Of a stretch of DNA of 44,890 nt, positions 15,282 through 23,838 are shown piece by piece. The stretch is from NCBI GenBank assembly GCA_017473435.1, contig JAFULG010000074.1:1-44890 (forward strand). Reading direction: 5' to 3'. Made by a program: the position numbers and the translations under genes. How positions within the stretch are numbered: the first letter of the stretch is position 1; the number at the start of each line of letters is the position of its first letter. The DNA comes from Clostridia bacterium. Its GTDB lineage: Bacteria; Bacillota; Clostridia; Oscillospirales; Acutalibacteraceae. The notes beneath the pieces were generated by a model. That model saw only the letters and a list, made by a program, of their open reading frames with translations, did no database searches and had not been told where the DNA came from.

Positions 15282-16557
15282 ACTTTAAAATCCCCATTAA
15301 ATTTTTCGGATTAAGACCCGCTGTTAAAAGTCTGTTGATTTCTCTCATCGGTCTGAGGATGAGGTTTATAATGACATTAGTAAAAATCTGAGTAACAAGT
15401 GACGCGGCAGCTGCTCCGTTTATACCGAAGCGAGGTATAAGAATAAGGTTCAGCGCCACATTCATAATCGCACCCGAAAGGTTGATTATCCAGAGGTATT
15501 TCTGCTTTCCCTCGGCAAGTATCCATATATTTCTCACAGCTCCGAGATAAGAGAAGGTCGTATACCATACGATTATCCTTAAAGCAGGTACGCTTGCAGA
15601 AAAAGCAGAAGAATACATTATATTGACTATAAGCTCAGCAAAAACCGTAACGGCTATGCTCTGTATAAAAGAGAGATAAATTATAACTGCATAGAGCTTT
15701 TTGAGGTTCGCTTCATATTCAGGGCTTGACTTCTTTTTACATTCAAGAATTTCAGGCCTGAAGGAGTCAATAAGAGCGGCAAAGACAAAGCTTGTCATAC
15801 CTGCAACTGTCACCGCCGCAGAGTAATAGCCTACCGCCTCCTCATTTATCATAAGCTTGAGCATTATTCTGTCCGTCTGGGCGAAAATTGTAACCATCAT
15901 TGACGAAACAATATAATATCTGCTTTTTGAAAAAAGCGCCTTCGCCCTTTCAAAGGAAAAGTGAAGCCTCTGCCCCGAAAGACGGAAATAGAAGAACATC
16001 AGTGCCGCGCCTATGATGAGATAATCAAGGGCATTTGAAAGAGCAAACCAATAGACGCTCTTCCCCGTTGCAAGAAGAAAAATCTTATAGGCGCTTACTG
16101 CCGTATATGCACCGAGGAAGGTAAGGGAAGTATATTTTGAAAGGTACTTCCATTGAAACCAATACTGTATAAGCTCAAAGCTCTGAAAAATAAAAATCAG
16201 ACTGTAAAGAGCGCAGACGATAAGGGTATCTCTTTCTCCGCGGTTAGCTATGCTTACAAAGGCAACGCTTCCGCCTATACACAAAATACCCGACACAAAA
16301 TTCATAACAAGTGATGTGCCGATAATCTCACCCTCGTGGGAGGGATTTTTTACAAACTCGTTTACGAGTATACTGTTAAGCCCGAGATTCATAAGAGGCA
16401 GAAGGAACGCCGTAACCGAAGCAACATAGGTTATAAGACCGAAGTTTGAAGGTCCGAGATAACGCACCGTAATTATGCTTACAACAAGATTCAGCACCGC
16501 CTGGACTATTCTTGCCCCTATAATCCAGGAGGCATTTTTTATAATGTGCTTATTCAT
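15247..16557 (-). CDS. wzx: Wzx-type oligosaccharide flippase
   Basis: A 436-residue polytopic protein with about 12-14 apolar segments, of the polysaccharide transporter (PST/MATE-like) family. It begins with NASWIIGARIVQAVLNLVVSIITVRYLGPSNFGLITYVASV, the hallmark N-terminal region. It is expected to flip undecaprenyl-PP repeat units outward. ATG at 16557 is supported by AAAGGG 8 bases upstream; a GTG three codons earlier overlaps that site. The gene overlaps the polymerase by 8 bases upstream and licD by 35 downstream. Confidence 0.92.
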   Translation of the reverse strand: MNKHIIKNASWIIGARIVQAVLNLVVSIITVRYLGPSNFGLITYVASVTAFLLPLMNLGLNSILVNEFVKNPSHEGEIIGTSLVMNFVSGILCIGGSVAFVSIANRGERDTLIVCALYSLIFIFQSFELIQYWFQWKYLSKYTSLTFLGAYTAVSAYKIFLLATGKSVYWFALSNALDYLIIGAALMFFYFRLSGQRLHFSFERAKALFSKSRYYIVSSMMVTIFAQTDRIMLKLMINEEAVGYYSAAVTVAGMTSFVFAALIDSFRPEILECKKKSSPEYEANLKKLYAVIIYLSFIQSIAVTVFAELIVNIMYSSAFSASVPALRIIVWYTTFSYLGAVRNIWILAEGKQKYLWIINLSGAIMNVALNLILIPRFGINGAAAASLVTQIFTNVIINLILRPMREINRLLTAGLNPKNLMGILKYGKQSRSIGKT

Positions 16558-17749
16558 AATCCGCACCCTTTAACGCTTGCCGACAGCTCATATTTTTGCA
16601 AAGCAATAGGAAGGAGCCTGCAAAAAAGAATATACCGAAGCCTCCGATAAACATAGCCGATTCACCCATACCCACTATAAGCATTGAGCAGAAGCCGAAA
16701 TAATAAAACCTTGCCTTCGGATCTTCCATCGATGAAAAGCGCTTAAGTATAGCATAGAGAATAAGGCAAACAAGCACAAGCACAACCAAACCGTAAGAAA
16801 CGGCAATATCGAAATGAGTGTTGTGCATATGGGTATAGCCGACATAATCAGCCATTTCAAAATAGGAGCCGAATAAAGGATTAGCTTCTATAAGCTCAAG
16901 GGATTTTTCCCAGATGAAAATTCTCGAGTCGATTTCCTTACCCTCACTTACTGCGAAGGAGAAAATATCTCTCATAAAACTACTGTCGATAAAAGCCATA
17001 TATCCGAAGGCGAAAATGATAGGCCATAATACGCAAAGAAGCACAGCTGTTTTGCTCTTATAAAACTCCTTTAACAAAGGCAGATAAGTCAGTAAAATAA
17101 CAATTACAAAAATAATCAGAGAAAGCAGGGAATTTCTTGACTCGGTTTCACAAAGAAACCATACAGCAATGCCGAAAAGGACAAGGTGGTAGGTCTTGTT
17201 AAACCTGTTCTCAACAGTGAAAACACGGGCAAGCTCCATCATAGCAATACTCAGAAGGAACATTGCCGTTTTATTGGGGTTATCAAGACCGAAAAGAAGA
17301 TAGTCCGACAGTATGCCGTTATAAAGGGTGTTGTCCTCTCCCCTTACAAAATAAACTATAAGAAAAACAATAACCGCCGCGGAATTGAGAAAATGAATAT
17401 ATCTGCTGTAATCTTCGGTAATCTTGATTTTATAGAGAGTTACAAAGAACATCAGCGCCGATATGAACATTATATATTTTTTGAAAGGCTCAAAGCCTCC
17501 GCCGGCGCTCTTCGAAAAGCTCAATAGCAAACCCGTAAGGGAAATAATCGCTATCGAAACCAGAGCAAGATCAATTTTAGTAAAGCTGTTGAGTGATGTA
17601 AGTCCCCATAGTCCTGCTACAAGAACAAAGGACAGATAAAAGCAAAGGCTTGCTATCATACTTACACCCAGCACCTGTGCCATAAGCATGACAAAAGCAT
17701 TGAGAAATATTAACTTCAGTAATATCTCGCCTATACCCTTATCTTTCAT
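16550..17749 (-). CDS. wzy: O-antigen ligase/polymerase-like protein (Wzy)
   Basis: A 399-residue polytopic protein with about ten membrane helices, a larger extracytoplasmic loop (about residues 245-300), and the short motifs ETESRNSLLSLIIF and ...NPLFGSYFEMADYVGYTHMHNTHFDIAVSYGL. The second resembles the Wzy_C pattern (HNTHLD). It probably polymerises repeat units. Its start overlaps the upstream glycosyltransferase stop by four bases (ATGA). Sequence divergence is usual for Wzy proteins, so the call rests on topology, the HNTH motif and position next to Wzx. Confidence 0.85.
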   Translation of the reverse strand: MKDKGIGEILLKLIFLNAFVMLMAQVLGVSMIASLCFYLSFVLVAGLWGLTSLNSFTKIDLALVSIAIISLTGLLLSFSKSAGGGFEPFKKYIMFISALMFFVTLYKIKITEDYSRYIHFLNSAAVIVFLIVYFVRGEDNTLYNGILSDYLLFGLDNPNKTAMFLLSIAMMELARVFTVENRFNKTYHLVLFGIAVWFLCETESRNSLLSLIIFVIVILLTYLPLLKEFYKSKTAVLLCVLWPIIFAFGYMAFIDSSFMRDIFSFAVSEGKEIDSRIFIWEKSLELIEANPLFGSYFEMADYVGYTHMHNTHFDIAVSYGLVVLVLVCLILYAILKRFSSMEDPKARFYYFGFCSMLIVGMGESAMFIGGFGIFFFAGSFLLLCKNMSCRQALKGADYE

Positions 17750-18957
17750 AACATACTCCTGTAAAGTTCAAAATAGTTTTCAGCCATAACAGCTGATGAA
17801 TATACCTTCTGCGAAAAAGCAGAAATCTCATTTTTATTAAATCTGCCCTCTTGAGAAAGACAGATTATCTCTTTCTTTAATCCCTCAACATCTCCGAAAT
17901 CACAGAATATACTGTAATCGGGAAGAGCAATCATTTCGGGACCGCCTGCCTTAAAGCCTGCAACGGGAGTTCCGCAGCAAAGGCTTTCTGCCGCCACCAT
18001 TGAAAAGGTTTCCCTTTTACTTGTAAGCACCGTAAGGTCAGCCGAAGAATAAAGCTGTGCCAATTCCTTGGCATCCTTTACCTCGCCTATATAAATCAGG
18101 TTATCGCTGTTTGTTATTTCGCCCGATTTTTTACCCGCGACAACAAAGCGATAGCCGTCATCCTTCAGCTTTTCTGCAAGCTCGTAAATATAGTAGCCAC
18201 CCTTGGGGTGCTCCTTATCCTTGCTGAACTCTGCCGTAGCGTGGAAAATCATTTTTTCCTTTCCGCTTACATACTTTTTTCTGATGCTCTCACTATATGA
18301 GGGCGTAAATGTATCCGTATCAACGCCGTTAAAAATAACGCTGTGCTCTTTATCAGAAAGCATAGGTGACCTTTTGGCTCTGTCACAAAGCCAGGGTGAA
18401 ACGGAAACAATACGAAGATTATCAAAGCCGTCAAAGGCTTTTTTCATCCTTCGGAAGGACTCTGCCGTACCGTCACGGAAAATACTTAAGGTTTCCCTTT
18501 TATAAACGGGACAGCTGCCGCAGCCTGTAAGCCATTTTTCACATTCAAAGGCATGTCCGCAGTTTGCAGTGTACATAAATTCAGCGTGAAGAGTGATGAC
18601 CGTTCTTATATTGTTCTTTTTAAGCCATGAAACAAGCTTATATATATTAACGAAATAACCGTTTATGCACTGCAGATGCACAACGTCGGGATTTTCCTTT
18701 TTTATTCTTTTTATTATACGGCGAGTGGAAAAATAACAGCCTGCATACATAATACCTGTAAGCCTTGAAAGAAGGTTGTTGGCTTTGGCATAGATTTCTC
18801 CGCAGACCTTGCTTACACCGGGAGCAGTTATTTTTTCTCCCCTACCGTAAAGCACAACGGACTCTACACCCTTACTTAAAAGGTACTCGTGTATTTCCTT
18901 TGTGATTCTGCCGGTACTGCCTTTACCGTATACACAGTTAAGTTGCAAAACTTTCAT
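17746..18957 (-). CDS. GT4-family glycosyltransferase
   Basis: A 403-residue GT-B glycosyltransferase. The N-terminal domain opens MKVLQLNCVYGKGSTGRITKEI (acceptor-binding loop) and includes PDVVHLQCINGYF and VITLHAEFMYTANCGHAFEC. The C-terminal domain has the GT4 EX7E motif in SKRETFSMVAAESLCCGTPVAGFKAGGPEM. A cysteine-rich segment (about 134-148, ANCGHAFECEKWLTGCGSC) is typical of capsule GT4 enzymes with this N-terminus. The donor sugar is unknown. AGGAAG precedes the ATG, which lies 20 bases inside the preceding gene. Confidence 0.92.
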   Translation of the reverse strand: MKVLQLNCVYGKGSTGRITKEIHEYLLSKGVESVVLYGRGEKITAPGVSKVCGEIYAKANNLLSRLTGIMYAGCYFSTRRIIKRIKKENPDVVHLQCINGYFVNIYKLVSWLKKNNIRTVITLHAEFMYTANCGHAFECEKWLTGCGSCPVYKRETLSIFRDGTAESFRRMKKAFDGFDNLRIVSVSPWLCDRAKRSPMLSDKEHSVIFNGVDTDTFTPSYSESIRKKYVSGKEKMIFHATAEFSKDKEHPKGGYYIYELAEKLKDDGYRFVVAGKKSGEITNSDNLIYIGEVKDAKELAQLYSSADLTVLTSKRETFSMVAAESLCCGTPVAGFKAGGPEMIALPDYSIFCDFGDVEGLKKEIICLSQEGRFNKNEISAFSQKVYSSAVMAENYFELYRSML

Positions 18958-20248
18958 AATTTTCTTCCTGCTTTTGTGCCGTTTTAGTTATTGCCTTATA
19001 TAAAATACTGCTGTTATGGTCGCGGTTGTGAAATTTTTCTGCCGTCTCTCTTCCCTTTGCCGATAAGCTTTTTCTTAACTCGCCGTCAGAGAAAATCTTA
19101 AATAGCATTTCCGCAAGCTCATTTTCATCTGTTACTGTTGCCGCACAGTCATTCCTCTTAAGGTGAAGCATTGAGGAAACATAATCGGGACCGAAGGCAA
19201 ACAAGGGCACTCCCGAATAAAGGCTGTCGGCTATTTTTGTTGAAACCGAGTGCCTTACAAGCTCGGCATTTTCCTTATCAAATGCCTCTGTATGTAAAAG
19301 CACATCGGAGGAAAGAAGAGCCTTTTTAAACTCCTCACCCGTAACAAAGCCGCAAAGGTTAACTGACCTTATACCGTCAAACTCACCGAGGATTTTTTCA
19401 TCCTTTTCCGAGGTATATATGTTAAGTATTCTTTCTTTACCGTCGCCTTCGTTAAGGATGTCAAGCGTCTTTCCTATCTTTGCAATTGAAATATATCTGT
19501 TACATCTGATGTTTCCGAAATAGGACATTACTCTGCCCTCATTTTCAGGAACAACGGGAGTCAGTGAATCGTCGGCACCCGTCATAACCGTAAGACCCTC
19601 TATACCAAAATGCTCACAGTACTGCTGACGGATTTCTTCGCTTATGGCTATAAGCAGAGCTGTTTTTTCCATAAGTGCGGAGATTTTCTTTCTTAAAAGA
19701 CGGATTCTGAACCTCTCAACTGAATTTTCCGGCTGAGATACAAAATAATATTCATCGCAGATATAGCTGACGATAGGTATATTACAGTAATCAGCTATTT
19801 TAAGAGCAATATCGTAAAGGAACATACCGTCACCGGGAGCTACAAAGATACAGTCAGGCTTCTGCTTATCGAGAAAGCTTTTCATTTTACCGTTGAACCA
19901 GAAGGAAGCCTTCCACATTATCTCCCTGAGAATACGGCGGTGAGTGGTTTTATTTTTTACGTTTGTGTATACTGCCTCGTCCTCTGGCTTTTCATACATA
20001 CTCTGTTCCTTTGAAATCTTCCCGACAGGAATTTCCTCACCGGGCTTACTGAAGGTAAGAAGGGAACGGAGTATTTCCTTATCCGTAACACGGTAGTATC
20101 CGTCGCAGGCGGCAATATCGGGCAAGGTAGGATAAATATATAGCTGACAAAGCTCGTCTTTTGAAAAACCCGAAAGAAGAGAAAGTAGAGTTTTACCCAT
20201 ATTATGATAGGTCGTTATTGGGTTATGGCTTAATACAAGAAGCTTCAT
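18938..20248 (-). CDS. GT-B-fold glycosyltransferase
   Basis: A 436-residue protein with a GT-B layout. The N-terminal half opens with LVLSHNPITTYHNMGKTLLSL. The C-terminal half (about 245-400) contains SYFGNIRCNRYISIAKI, LCGFVTGEEFKKALLSSDVLLHTEAFD and SVSTKIADSLYSGVPLFAFGP, in line with GT4-like nucleotide-sugar binding. ATG at 20248 is chosen because AAAGGAG lies 5 bases upstream; a frame extending to 20263 would include that site. It probably adds one sugar of the repeat unit; specificity unknown. Confidence 0.85.
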   Translation of the reverse strand: MKLLVLSHNPITTYHNMGKTLLSLLSGFSKDELCQLYIYPTLPDIAACDGYYRVTDKEILRSLLTFSKPGEEIPVGKISKEQSMYEKPEDEAVYTNVKNKTTHRRILREIMWKASFWFNGKMKSFLDKQKPDCIFVAPGDGMFLYDIALKIADYCNIPIVSYICDEYYFVSQPENSVERFRIRLLRKKISALMEKTALLIAISEEIRQQYCEHFGIEGLTVMTGADDSLTPVVPENEGRVMSYFGNIRCNRYISIAKIGKTLDILNEGDGKERILNIYTSEKDEKILGEFDGIRSVNLCGFVTGEEFKKALLSSDVLLHTEAFDKENAELVRHSVSTKIADSLYSGVPLFAFGPDYVSSMLHLKRNDCAATVTDENELAEMLFKIFSDGELRKSLSAKGRETAEKFHNRDHNSSILYKAITKTAQKQEENYESFAT

Positions 20249-20270
20249 ACTTTCTCCTTTCATGTTTTAT

Positions 20271-21605
20271 TTAAAGATTTCTGAGAAGCTCAACTGCCTC
20301 CAACGGTGCAGCCGCAACCGCCTTAAAGCCCTCTATAACAAAGTGAGCATAATCGTTAATTCTCAGATAAGCAAAGGCAACAACTGCGTGATGCCTCATT
20401 TTTATGTGGCGTCGGGACTTTTTATCAAGCTCGGGGAAGAACTGCTGCTTATAGCGGAAAAGCTCTCTTTCACCGTCAATTTTAACCTGACCTGAAGAAA
20501 GACCTCCGTCGCCTACGTGGATGTAAGCCTTTATGTAGCAACCCTTAACGTAACAAAGTCTGCCGCCGCCGAGGATAGCCTGAAGCATAAGATAAAACTC
20601 GTCACCTATATTAATCGGAGGGAAGGCGCCGATTTTTCTGATGTATTCACTTCTGAACATAAGTGAATCTGTACCCGTAAGGTGATACATAAGGTGATAT
20701 CTCAGCAAATCCTGCTTTTCATAGCTTACAAGATTTTTTCTGATTCTCTCATCGTGGAGATTATCGTTTTCATCGTAAAGCTTAAGATCGGTTATGGAGA
20801 AATCAGCTCCCGTATGCAGCATACCTGAAAGCTGATGGCTAAGCTTACCGGAAAGATATATATCGTCATCGTCAAGGAAGGTTATATATTCTCCTTCACA
20901 AGCAAAAACACCTACGTTTCTGGTCTTTGCCGAACCGAGGTTTTCCTTGTTGACAATGAGCTTTAAAATGCCTTTTTTATAAGCTTCTTCAAAGCCTTCA
21001 ATAATTGACTTAACCTTTAAATTCCACTCGCTGTCAGCGTTATCGTCAACAACAACTATTTCATAGTTATCATAATCCTGGGATAAAACCGAGGAAATTG
21101 CTCTTGTGAGAGTTTCATCTCTTCTGTAGGTTGCAATTACAACGCTGATTTTGTTTTCCCTTGAAGCAAGCTCTGTGATAAGTCCGTTATCAGTATTATC
21201 AGCTTCAGGGATTTTCTCGCTGTCTGTTTTCTTTGAAAGAGCTTTTTTGTAAAGAATGCGCACTATAAGGCTGACCGCTGCAAAGCCTACAGCAAAAACA
21301 ACCGCAAGACCTGCGTCTTTACCTGTTTCGGAATTTACGGAAACAAGAACACTGATAAGAACACCGACAGAATCAGAAATAAGACTTTTTAATAAGGAGA
21401 GCTTATTAAAAGGAAGCTCAGGATTTTTATATACGCCCAATATAAAGCGCATCACAAATATAACAGCGGCAATAATAACCACACTTATAGTAAAGTCGCT
21501 TTTTGCGCCGCAAAAAGCACAGCAAACAAGACCGATCACCGCACAAAGCAGTAAATCAATCAGTGGTACTGTTATATTGTGTATTTTTTTTCTGGTATCC
21601 GCCAT
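20271..21605 (-). CDS. GT2 glycosyltransferase with N-terminal 4-helix membrane domain
   Basis: A 444-residue chimera. Residues 1-125 contain four membrane helices, with VMRFILGVYKNPELPFNKL between helices 2 and 3. This resembles the membrane domain that precedes FlaA1/EpsC-type dehydratases and polyprenyl-P sugar transferases (FxxGLYR-like motif), which is inference. After a polar linker, a GT2 GT-A domain starts at about 151: ISVVIATYRRDETLTRAISSVLSQDYDNYEIVVVDDN, with the DXD-type motif in TFLDDDD at about 240. It is embedded in the capsule operon, 22 bases after the next glycosyltransferase in transcription order. No initiating sugar-1-phosphate transferase is visible elsewhere in the window. 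Confidence 0.88.
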   Translation of the reverse strand: MADTRKKIHNITVPLIDLLLCAVIGLVCCAFCGAKSDFTISVVIIAAVIFVMRFILGVYKNPELPFNKLSLLKSLISDSVGVLISVLVSVNSETGKDAGLAVVFAVGFAAVSLIVRILYKKALSKKTDSEKIPEADNTDNGLITELASRENKISVVIATYRRDETLTRAISSVLSQDYDNYEIVVVDDNADSEWNLKVKSIIEGFEEAYKKGILKLIVNKENLGSAKTRNVGVFACEGEYITFLDDDDIYLSGKLSHQLSGMLHTGADFSITDLKLYDENDNLHDERIRKNLVSYEKQDLLRYHLMYHLTGTDSLMFRSEYIRKIGAFPPINIGDEFYLMLQAILGGGRLCYVKGCYIKAYIHVGDGGLSSGQVKIDGERELFRYKQQFFPELDKKSRRHIKMRHHAVVAFAYLRINDYAHFVIEGFKAVAAAPLEAVELLRNL

Positions 21606-21621
21606 CCGTTTTACCCCTATC

Positions 21622-22290
21622 TTAAAATAAAAGAGAGTTAGTATTCTCCATTATTCTGTTAAATAAATCCTTGTGTCTTGTCCTGAACTTTTTCCAGTGG
21701 TTATAGCCGTCGCCGAGAAGGTGTATGTCGCTTCCCAGAGCGTAAACCGTATCCCACTCAATATAATTCTTCAGGCTCTTTTTAACAATAATATGGCTAA
21801 GACTTTCAGCGTTAAGCTGAATGAGTGCTCCGTATTCGAGAAGTCTTTCTACCTTTTCGGAAGAATATCTGTCAGCGTGGGCAAGCACAACGGTATAGTC
21901 ACCGCTTTCGCATAAAGCACCTACACTGTCAACGAGCTTTCCCGACCAATGATTAAAGGGCATTTCCATAAGAAGTATGTTTGTGTTTTCGAGGCAGAGC
22001 TTGTCAAGGTCAGGCAGCCTTTCAATTCCTTCAAAAGCAAGAATTTCTGCTCCCGTAAGAATTTTCGGTAAGCTGTCCTTTCTTTTTTCCATAAGCCTTT
22101 CAAAGCATACCTTACGTCTTTCAAGAAAAGACCCTACATTCTCTTTTTCGCCGTAATAATGCGGTGTTGCGCAGATTATATCAACTGAAGCTTCCCTTGC
22201 AAGGGTGAGCTGTGAAAAAGAGGTTTTGCTGCCGTCACTTCCGTGGTCACAGCAAGGAAGAATATGAGCGTGAAAATCTATATTTTTCAT
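21622..22290 (-). CDS. cpsB: CpsB/YwqE-family tyrosine-protein phosphatase (PHP fold)
   Basis: A 222-residue PHP-domain phosphatase. It has the N-terminal metal motif DFHAHILPCCDHGSDG and later AHADRY (about residue 145) and GSDIHLLG (about 196). In canonical members the first motif reads HILPGxDDGA/S; here the second aspartate is histidine, a possible change at a metal-ligand position. CpsB removes phosphates from the tyrosine tail of CpsD and so tunes capsule length and amount. The start is 5 bases after the cpsD stop, with no clear ribosome binding site, which suggests translational coupling. Confidence 0.93.
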   Translation of the reverse strand: MKNIDFHAHILPCCDHGSDGSKTSFSQLTLAREASVDIICATPHYYGEKENVGSFLERRKVCFERLMEKRKDSLPKILTGAEILAFEGIERLPDLDKLCLENTNILLMEMPFNHWSGKLVDSVGALCESGDYTVVLAHADRYSSEKVERLLEYGALIQLNAESLSHIIVKKSLKNYIEWDTVYALGSDIHLLGDGYNHWKKFRTRHKDLFNRIMENTNSLLF

Positions 22291-22295
22291 TTTAC

Positions 22296-23066
22296 TTAAT
22301 TTTCGGTATTTGAATAGTAATACTTGTTTGCGTACTTACTGCCGTATCTGTAGGAATATCCGCCCTTCTTGGGGTTAACATTGTTGAGAATGAAGCCACA
22401 GATTTTACCTGCAGAGGTATCAAGTGCCTTCTGTGCCGCAGCAAGCTCACCGAGCTGTGTCTTACCTGAACTTACAACAAGAACTACACCGTCAACGTTT
22501 TTAGCAATAATCTGTGCATCTGCAACCTGGTTTACGGGAGGAGTATCAATGATGATGTAATCAAAATGATTTCTCAGGAAGGTTACAACATCCTCAAACT
22601 TTGAAGAAGCAAGAAGCTCCGAGGGATTGGGAGGTATATCACCTGCAGAAATTATGCTCAGGGGAAGCTCCTCAACCTCGTTTACATAGCAGTTGTCAAT
22701 ACCTGTAAGCAGATTACTCATGCCGTTATTACCGTGAATGCGCCAGAGCTTATGAACGTTGGGCTTACGCATATCACAGTCAATAAGCAGAGTGGATTTG
22801 CCGAGCATTGCAAAGCTTACGGCAATATTTGAAGCAGTTGTGCTCTTGCCCTCAGAGGGGTTTGCACTTGTAACGGCAAAAACCTTACCGCCTTCAGTTT
22901 CCGTTGCGGCAACGGAAAAAAGAAGGTTGGTTCTCAGCTGAATATAAGATTCCTTAACGGCAAAGGGAGAATCAGCGCCGAGGATTCTTGCGCGGTTCTT
23001 TTTTACGGCTGCTATTGAAGCTGCTCTTTCCTTGCTTGATTTTTTAGTTATCTTCTTTGTTGCCAT
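22296..23066 (-). CDS. cpsD: CpsD/CapB-family tyrosine-protein kinase
   Basis: A 256-residue BY-kinase. Walker A is SANPSEGKSTTASNIAVSFA, Walker A' is LLIDCDMRKPNVHKLW and Walker B is IIIDTPPV. The C-terminal autophosphorylation cluster is tyrosine-rich (YSYRYGSKYANKYYY). The basic N-terminus has many Lys/Ser. ATG at 23066 has AAAGGAG 8 bases upstream; the 14 extra codons in the longer frame include that site and are rejected. It needs the CpsC membrane activator, encoded immediately before it with a 23-base overlap. Confidence 0.95.
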   Translation of the reverse strand: MATKKITKKSSKERAASIAAVKKNRARILGADSPFAVKESYIQLRTNLLFSVAATETEGGKVFAVTSANPSEGKSTTASNIAVSFAMLGKSTLLIDCDMRKPNVHKLWRIHGNNGMSNLLTGIDNCYVNEVEELPLSIISAGDIPPNPSELLASSKFEDVVTFLRNHFDYIIIDTPPVNQVADAQIIAKNVDGVVLVVSSGKTQLGELAAAQKALDTSAGKICGFILNNVNPKKGGYSYRYGSKYANKYYYSNTEN

Positions 23067-23838
23067 TGAGAACTCTCCTTTCTTTTGCAATATTCCATGT
23101 GGGTGCATTTGAACCGTTATCTTCGATTGTAGGTATAGTACCTATAATGGGAAGATCGGAAATTCTTTCAATTTCTTCTGAGGTATAAATAGTTGAGTCA
23201 GCCATAAATCTGATAAGCACTAAAAACGCCATAGCTGCAGCACCGATAATAAAACCGATTATAAGATTTTTAGTAAGGCTGGGTGAGGATTTCTGAGTGG
23301 GAAGCTCGGGGCTGTCAACTATTTCAACTCCGCCGCCCTTGAATACTCGTGTGATTTCCTGACCTGCGATTGAAACGTAGGCATCAGCAACCATTTTCGA
23401 GGTCTGGGGGCTGTCCGATGTTACCTCAACCTTGATAAGCTGTGTACCCTCAATTTTTGAAACTCTTACCATTGAGCTGAGCTTCTTCTCGGTGAAATCT
23501 GAAGCATCGGGGTTTTCAGTTCTGATATTTTCAAGTACAGCGTCAACAATCTTGTTGCTTGTAAGGATGTGCTTGTAGGTTTCTGCAAGGTTTGCAGCGG
23601 CTACAAGGTCACTGTTATTGATAACACCTGTCTGATTTGACTGCAGGTTTGTATAAACGTACATAGTTGTGAAGGATTTATACATAGGAGTAATAAAAGC
23701 CTTTGTAACTACGCCCGAAGCTCCTGCGGCGATAAGGCCTGCAACTACAATCCACATTACCTTTGAAAACATCAGCTCAATTATTTCGGAAATTGTTATT
23801 TCCTGCTTGAAGTCTGAATTAAAAAATCCTCTTTTCAT
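23044..23838 (-). CDS. cpsC: CpsC/YveK-family polysaccharide co-polymerase
   Basis: A 264-residue Wzz-domain protein. Helix 1 (about residues 25-48) and helix 2 (about 188-208) bracket an extracytoplasmic domain with ...TMYVYTNLQSNQTGVINNSDLVAAANLAETYKHIL. The Pro-rich segment SPELPTQKSSPSLTKNL before helix 2 is typical. It sets chain length and activates the CpsD kinase. AAAGGAG lies 7 bases before the ATG. The start overlaps the stop of the upstream nucleotidyltransferase by four bases (ATGA), linking the capsule operon to the peptide cassette. Confidence 0.95.
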   Translation of the reverse strand: MKRGFFNSDFKQEITISEIIELMFSKVMWIVVAGLIAAGASGVVTKAFITPMYKSFTTMYVYTNLQSNQTGVINNSDLVAAANLAETYKHILTSNKIVDAVLENIRTENPDASDFTEKKLSSMVRVSKIEGTQLIKVEVTSDSPQTSKMVADAYVSIAGQEITRVFKGGGVEIVDSPELPTQKSSPSLTKNLIIGFIIGAAAMAFLVLIRFMADSTIYTSEEIERISDLPIIGTIPTIEDNGSNAPTWNIAKERRVLNGNKEDN

